Source of the DNA: an uncultured Robinsoniella sp.
GTDB lineage: Bacteria; Bacillota; Clostridia; Lachnospirales; Lachnospiraceae
Length of the DNA stretch: 64,000 nt
Reading direction: 5' to 3'
Assembly: GCA_900540475.1 (NCBI GenBank)
Contig: UQGG01000002.1
Coordinates: forward strand, 240,892 to 304,891
The notes beneath the pieces are model-generated. The model made no database searches and had not been told where the DNA came from. It saw nothing but the letters and a program-made list of their open reading frames with translations. Positions 59,939-64,000 of this stretch are shown here, in pieces; within the stretch, counting starts at the first letter, position 1; every line of letters begins with the position of its first letter. A program made the position numbers and the translations under genes.

Positions 59939-60058
59939 CATGCCATTGGATGTCTCTACATACCTCTGGATTTCTTTACATGCCTTTGAATTTCTTCACA
60001 TGCCTCTGGATTTCTTTACATACCTCTGGATTTCTTCACATACCTCTGGATTTCTTCA
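59939..60058. repeat. 20-bp tandem repeat (six units) overlapping the 3' end of proC
   Basis: Six units of exactly 20 bp, CATACCTCTGGATTTCTTCA with few changes (CATGCCTTTGAATTTCTTCA, CATGCCATTGGATGTCTCTA), run from 59939 to 60058. In coding orientation the last unit encodes the C-terminal KKSRG of ProC and the stop codon falls in the next one. The rest lies in the 136-bp gap before the aminopeptidase gene. Confidence 0.92.
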
Positions 60059-60830
60059 CACACGCCTTCATTGCCTCAATTACAGCACTTCTCATGCCCT
60101 TTTCTTCTAACACACGTACCGCTTCAATCGTTGTACCTCCCGGTGAGCATACCATATCCTTTAATTCTCCCGGATGCTTCCCGGTCTCCAATACCATTTT
60201 TGCGCTGCCAAGTACCGCCTGGGCTGCAAACTTATATGCCTGTGCCCTTGGCATGCCATCCGCTACCGCACCATCCGCCATCGCTTCGATAAACATAAAG
60301 ACATATGCCGGTGCACTTCCGCTTACGGAAACTACCACATCCATCAGATGTTCACTGATTACTTCCGTGGAACCACATGCTCTGAGGATCCCGCATACCA
60401 TCTCTAATTCTTCCGATGATACCAGATCATTTGCGCAGACTCCGGTAATCCCTTCCCCTACCAGAGCCGGGGTGTTTGGCATACAGCGGATAATTTTAAG
60501 GGGTTTTTCGAATACATCTCCCAGCCACTCAAGCGTTTTGCCGGGAGCTATTGTCACCACGATCTTATCACGGTTTACTTCATCCCTGATCTCTTTGATT
60601 ACTGCTTCATAATACTGTGGTTTTACTGCCAGAACAATTACTTCAGACTTTTTAGCAACTTCTTTATTATCCAGAGTCGTACAGATGCCAAATTTTTCTT
60701 TAATCCCATTCAGGCTTTCCTGTCTGGATGTTGAACCTATGATTTCATCTGCAGGAATCATTTGATTTTTTAAAATGCCCCCAAGCATCGCTGTTGCCAT
60801 ATTTCCGCAGCCTATAAATCCAATTTTCAT
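60036..60830 (-). CDS. proC: Pyrroline-5-carboxylate reductase
   Basis: A 264-residue NAD(P)H enzyme, the last step of proline synthesis. N-terminal Rossmann motif GFIGCGNMATAMLGG; VSGSAPAYVFMFIEAMADGAV is the P5CR signature; C-terminal GMRSAVIEAMKACVKKS. The start at 60830 has AAGGAGG seven bases upstream; a longer frame to 60881 lacks one. The 3' end of the gene is part of a 20-bp tandem repeat. A promoter (60941-60969) is oriented to it. Confidence 0.96.
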   Translation of the reverse strand: MKIGFIGCGNMATAMLGGILKNQMIPADEIIGSTSRQESLNGIKEKFGICTTLDNKEVAKKSEVIVLAVKPQYYEAVIKEIRDEVNRDKIVVTIAPGKTLEWLGDVFEKPLKIIRCMPNTPALVGEGITGVCANDLVSSEELEMVCGILRACGSTEVISEHLMDVVVSVSGSAPAYVFMFIEAMADGAVADGMPRAQAYKFAAQAVLGSAKMVLETGKHPGELKDMVCSPGGTTIEAVRVLEEKGMRSAVIEAMKACVKKSRGM

Positions 60831-60940
60831 TTCTAGAACCTCCTTTATTTTCTTTTCCTGTGAACTTAATTCCCGGAACATGATAAAACCTGCTTAAAAT
60901 ATTCCTGAATAAGCAATGCAATAGTTTACACTTATCTTCC

Positions 60941-60969
60941 ACTTTATCAAATTAACGGGATTCGGTCAA
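60941..60969 (-). promoter_or_regulatory. proC promoter
   Basis: Minus strand: -35 TTGACC at 60969-60964, 17-bp spacer, -10 TAAAGT at 60946-60941. The start site would be about 105 nt before the ATG. Confidence 0.65.
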
Positions 60970-60977
60970 GTTTTTCA

Positions 60978-61006
60978 TTGAATATCCTTACATTTTGAAC
61001 TATAAT
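60978..61006 (+). promoter_or_regulatory. Promoter of the acetyltransferase gene
   Basis: -35 TTGAAT at 60978-60983, 17-bp spacer, -10 TATAAT at 61001-61006. Its -35 lies only nine bases from the -35 of the divergent proC promoter, so one factor could act on both. Confidence 0.85.
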
Positions 61007-61037
61007 GATTAGAAGATTTCTTTAAGGGAGCGTACCT

Positions 61038-61871
61038 ATGATAAAAGACAATGCTTACATGAAGTTAATAGAAGAGATTTCTCTTAATGCATGGCCTTCA
61101 CATAAGATCGAACTATATGACGGCTGGCTGATCCGTTTTTCCCACAACTATACCTACCGGACCAATAGTGTAGAGCAGATTGGCATCTCTAATATTCCGG
61201 TAGCAGAAAAAATAGCATATTGTGAATCCATGTATGCCAACTTCCATACTCCGGTTAATTTTAAAATCAATCCCATGATTGATGCGTCTTTTGACCAGAT
61301 CTTAATGGATCGCGGATATAGTGTGGAGCATGCAACTGATGTAATGACCATGCCTATGGAACAATTTCAGATGTTCCCTTATGAATCTATCGAATATGAA
61401 TATTATGGAAGAAACTCAAATCTTCCCTCTTCCATTTTTTATCCGAATGATACGATCGTTCAGCTGAGAGACCGTATTACGGATGACTGGATCACTTCTT
61501 TATTCCGTTTAAATGGTACAACAAATCCTACACTCAGGAGAATTGTACCTTCTATGTTCAAGGCGATTCCAAAGGAAACAATCGTCGCTTTTATTGAAAT
61601 TGACGGACGCATGGTTGCATCCGGTCTGGGAATATTAGATCGTGCACACATCGGCCTCTATGCCATTTATGTGGATCCCAGCTGCAGACGCAAAAGTTTC
61701 GCACGTTCTATTTGCAGCTCTATTCTGGAAGAGGCGCGAAAAAAAGGTGCAAAGCATGCTTATCTTCAGGTCGTGGATGGGAACACTTCCGCAAAGGACC
61801 TTTATACTACACTTGGATTTGAAGATTTTTATACGTACTGGTTCCGTTCAAAAAAGAACAGTAATCCATAA
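61038..61871 (+). CDS. GNAT-family N-acetyltransferase
   Basis: A 277-residue protein. The N-terminal third (GWLIRFSHNYTYRTNSVE) resembles the first half of GNAT proteins with an extra N-terminal domain; the C-terminal 120 residues are a GNAT fold with YAIYVDPSCRRKSFARS, the acetyl-CoA loop in a diverged (R/Q-x-x-G-x-A) form, and AKDLYTTLGFEDFYTYWFR at the end. Substrate unknown; such proteins acetylate amino acids, peptides or aminoglycosides. It is divergent from proC, with a strong promoter of its own. Confidence 0.88.
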   Translation: MIKDNAYMKLIEEISLNAWPSHKIELYDGWLIRFSHNYTYRTNSVEQIGISNIPVAEKIAYCESMYANFHTPVNFKINPMIDASFDQILMDRGYSVEHATDVMTMPMEQFQMFPYESIEYEYYGRNSNLPSSIFYPNDTIVQLRDRITDDWITSLFRLNGTTNPTLRRIVPSMFKAIPKETIVAFIEIDGRMVASGLGILDRAHIGLYAIYVDPSCRRKSFARSICSSILEEARKKGAKHAYLQVVDGNTSAKDLYTTLGFEDFYTYWFRSKKNSNP

Positions 61872-62007
61872 AGTTTGAAAACAGACAAGTAATTGTTGGG
61901 CATGTAAGCCCTATGCGGTACTCGTACAACACTGCTCCATTATTTGGGCAATTACAAGATATTAAATTACAAGATACTAAATTTAACTAGGAAAGGTAAT
62001 ATGTAAT

Positions 62008-62868
62008 ATGTGGATAGCAGATCATTGGAAAGACTACGAAGTAATGGATACTTCCTGTGGAGAAAAATTAGAGCGGTGGGGTGATTATACTTTAGTCCGT
62101 CCCGATCCCCAGGTTATCTGGGATACCCCGAAAACCCATCGCGGCTGGAATAAAATGAACGGTCACTATCACCGCAGCAAGAAAGGCGGCGGTGAATGGG
62201 AATTTTTTGACCTTCCCCAGCAATGGAGTATTTCTTATAAAAGCCTGACTTTTAATTTAAAACCATTTAGTTTTAAACATACCGGACTTTTCCCGGAACA
62301 GGCAACAAACTGGGACTGGTTCTCAGACAAAATAAAAAATGCGGGCCGTCCCGTTAAAGTCCTGAATCTCTTTGCCTATACCGGAGGTGCTACTCTGGCT
62401 GCCGCTGCCGCCGGTGCTTCGGTAACACATGTAGATGCTTCAAAAGGCATGGTGAGCTGGGCTAAAGAAAATGCCCGTTCTTCCAATCTGGAAGAGGCAC
62501 CCATACGCTGGATTGTAGATGACTGCGTGAAATTTGTGGAAAGGGAAATCCGCCGGGGCAATCATTATGACGGCATTATCATGGATCCCCCTTCCTACGG
62601 TCGCGGACCCAAAGGGGAAATCTGGAAAATCGAAGATGCCATTCATCCACTAATTAAGCTGTGTACTCAGCTTTTGACAGAAAAGCCCTTGTTTTTCCTG
62701 GTGAATTCTTACACCACAGGACTTGCTCCGGCAGTTCTGACTTACATGCTGGCAACAGAATTAAAACAATTTAACGGAAAAGTTGACTCTCAGGAAGTTG
62801 GACTTCCTGTATCCGGCAACGGGCTCGTGCTGCCATGCGGCGCATCCGGACGCTGGGAATCAAAATGA
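62008..62868 (+). CDS. Class I SAM-dependent methyltransferase (RlmI-like)
   Basis: A 286-residue methyltransferase. SAM-binding motif I is LNLFAYTGGATLAAAAAG (about residues 120-137); the catalytic-loop motif MDPPSYGRGPKGE (about 192-204) recalls nucleic-acid cytosine or RNA methyltransferases such as RlmI, which act on 23S rRNA. No PUA domain is seen at the N-terminus. Follows the acetyltransferase by 136 bp and precedes pgsA by 46 bp, so it may share a transcript with pgsA. Confidence 0.85.
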   Translation: MWIADHWKDYEVMDTSCGEKLERWGDYTLVRPDPQVIWDTPKTHRGWNKMNGHYHRSKKGGGEWEFFDLPQQWSISYKSLTFNLKPFSFKHTGLFPEQATNWDWFSDKIKNAGRPVKVLNLFAYTGGATLAAAAAGASVTHVDASKGMVSWAKENARSSNLEEAPIRWIVDDCVKFVEREIRRGNHYDGIIMDPPSYGRGPKGEIWKIEDAIHPLIKLCTQLLTEKPLFFLVNSYTTGLAPAVLTYMLATELKQFNGKVDSQEVGLPVSGNGLVLPCGASGRWESK

Positions 62869-62914
62869 ATACCCTCTAAAAGGGGTATAGACACTTACAA
62901 AGGAGCTGTGTTAC

Positions 62915-63487
62915 ATGGATCTTAATCACGATATGCCGCTAAAAAAGCAACTGTTCACCATCCCCAACCTCATGGGGTATTTCCGTATCATCCTGATACC
63001 GATTTTTGTATGGCGCTACATCACTGCAGACAGCATAACGGATTACAGAATTGCCGCCATTATTGTAGCGGTCTCCGGATTAACCGATATGTTCGACGGG
63101 AAAATAGCCCGCCGCTTTCACATGATCACCCCTTTGGGCAAAGCACTTGATCCGATTGCAGACAAGCTGACCCAGGGGGCAATGGCTCTCTGCCTTGCAT
63201 TCCGCTATCAGTGGATGCTGCCACTCCTGATTCTTTTCATTATTAAAGAAGGTTTTATGGGTATCATGGGCATTCTGCTGCTGCGAAAAGGCAAGATGCT
63301 GAATGGTGCCATGTGGTTTGGAAAAGTATGTACAGCAGTGCTGTATGTGATGATGTTTATACTCTTCCTGTTCCCAAGCCTTCCCCTGACAGTGGCAAAT
63401 GTACTGATCGTCATCTGTATTGGCTTTATGCTGCTTTCCCTGTTTATGTATATACCGGTTTTTTCCAATATGCATAAAGAAAAATAA
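62915..63487 (+). CDS. pgsA: CDP-alcohol phosphatidyltransferase (phosphatidylglycerophosphate synthase-like)
   Basis: A 190-residue membrane enzyme. The diagnostic signature D-x2-D-G-x2-A-R-x8-G-x3-D-x3-D is intact (DMFDGKIARR...LGKALDPIAD, residues about 50-75). Six hydrophobic segments. It most likely makes phosphatidylglycerophosphate from CDP-diacylglycerol and glycerol 3-phosphate; a cardiolipin synthase-like role cannot be ruled out. The start at 62915 follows AAAGGAGC. The long terminator-like hairpin at 63505-63616 follows its stop codon. Confidence 0.92.
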   Translation: MDLNHDMPLKKQLFTIPNLMGYFRIILIPIFVWRYITADSITDYRIAAIIVAVSGLTDMFDGKIARRFHMITPLGKALDPIADKLTQGAMALCLAFRYQWMLPLLILFIIKEGFMGIMGILLLRKGKMLNGAMWFGKVCTAVLYVMMFILFLFPSLPLTVANVLIVICIGFMLLSLFMYIPVFSNMHKEK

Positions 63488-63504
63488 GACCGACCGGTAA
63501 ATAG

Positions 63505-63616
63505 CCGGCAGTCAGACACTGCACGAATTATGAACCTCTTTGGATAAACCGTTTCATTTGATGACGGTATCTGTAAGAGAGCATAATTTTATAGCGTGTT
63601 TGACTGCCGGTTTTTT
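63505..63616 (+). terminator. Long stacked hairpin with U run after pgsA
   Basis: Outer 15-bp stem CCGGCAGTCAGACAC (63505-63519) with GTGTTTGACTGCCGG (63596-63610), one G-U pair; inner stems AATTATG/CATAATT (63526-63532, 63582-63588), CTCTT/AAGAG (63536-63540, 63575-63579) and ACCGT/ACGGT (63548-63552, 63564-63568); TTTTTT at 63611-63616. Either an unusual terminator or a 3'-derived small RNA. Confidence 0.7.
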
Positions 63617-63719
63617 GTATATGATGGTAGTAGTACAGGAACGTTTTATATGTGTTCTATTAAATGCAATATTGGGGTTTTGCTGATTAAGGACGCTTTG
63701 TATGCAGAGGTAGTGTACA

Positions 63720-63982
63720 GAAAGAGAAGGGGGCGGACCAGGACATTGGTTTGGAATGCTTAACGCAGAACTGGCATTTTCTAACCTTCCCGAAGCCCTT
63801 TTTGGCGGCACGCGGGCATTCGCTCCGAAATCCTGATGCATTTCGCAGCTCACTGCCCGCTTACAATCCGATGGGAGCCAGTCGAATTGTATCCGCCAAA
63901 AAGCACTCCGGGAAGGTAAGTAAATGCTCAGCTCTGCTATACGCCTTCCAAACCAATGTCCTGGTCCGCCCCCTTCTCTTTC
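63720..63982. repeat. 263-bp fold-back element with 37-bp perfect terminal inverted repeats
   Basis: The first 37 bp (63720-63756, GAAAGAGAAGGGGGCGGACC...TTTGGAA) are exactly complementary to the last 37 (63946-63982). The inner arms (63757-63808 and 63893-63945) match at most positions (shared GCAGA, CATTT, CCTTCCCG, CTTTTTGGCGG). The centre holds two hairpins: GCGGGCA/TGCCCGC (63812-63860) with an inner CGAAAT/ATTTCG, and ACAAT/ATTGT (63863-63890). No coding gene; no target-site duplication seen. Confidence 0.85.
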
Positions 63983-64000
63983 CGAGATAGCATTCGTTGA

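Noticed and set aside
63554..63990. Short reading frames on both strands inside the fold-back element
   Set aside because: They arise from the symmetry of the palindrome, have no ribosome binding sites and no protein-like composition.
1..64000. CRISPR arrays, tRNA or rRNA genes, phage genes
   Set aside because: None of their characteristic patterns were seen; the tandem repeats present are short and lack spacers.

Overview
The window looks like a chromosomal segment of a Gram-positive, low-GC anaerobe, most likely a gut Lachnospiraceae (Clostridia). This is inferred from gene families, the Clostridia-type ribosomal operon with a KOW-domain gene between map and infA, strong AGGAGG ribosome binding sites, the TTGACA/TATAAT promoters and the many sugar-uptake operons. 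No rRNA, tRNA, CRISPR array or prophage was seen.

Layout. 1-3800: a PTS operon (antiterminator, EIIA, its own HPr, GlcNAc-type EIIBC) led by an antiterminator RNA; a second copy of that RNA precedes a secreted protein cut by the left edge. 3875-10400: galactoside use (ABC importer lacking its ATPase, LacI regulator, GH42 beta-galactosidase). 10585-16850: an apparent five-gene operon with an ABC-2 exporter, a MalT/LuxR-type regulator and a nitrilase-fold amidase. 16900-21300: a DUF2000-like gene, pdxST, an AraC regulator and a chorismate mutase-shikimate kinase fusion. 21400-23940: a TetR-controlled ABC-2 exporter. 24000-29140: aldo/keto reductase, a YdiB-type shikimate/quinate dehydrogenase, an Rpn-family nuclease and pyrC. 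29140-33730: two paralogous secreted C39-like proteins with wall-binding repeats, an SGNH hydrolase and a small Xre-membrane cassette. 33731-38640: sucrose PTS, GH32 hydrolase and LacI-type regulator with three operators. 38650-55540: the complete S10-spc-alpha ribosomal operon, read right to left from one strong promoter at 55511-55539. 55600-64000: a degenerate Rpn-like gene, putP, an M18 aminopeptidase and proC (a proline/peptide group), an acetyltransferase, a methyltransferase, pgsA, and a 263-bp fold-back element.

How it works together. Most of the left half is carbon acquisition: each sugar cluster joins transport, hydrolysis and a local regulator with visible target sites (ribonucleic antiterminators, LacI operators, TetR operators). 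The right half is the housekeeping translation operon, whose spacers are unusually long and structured.

The least explained DNA is non-coding. It includes the 263-bp fold-back element at 63720-63982, a dispersed double-hairpin repeat whose end supplies the ribosome binding site of two different sugar transporter genes (8817-8912 and 37124-37350), the duplicated RAT/terminator of the first operon, and a pairing switch in the rpsJ-rplC spacer. All calls rest on reading the sequence; no database search or folding program was run.
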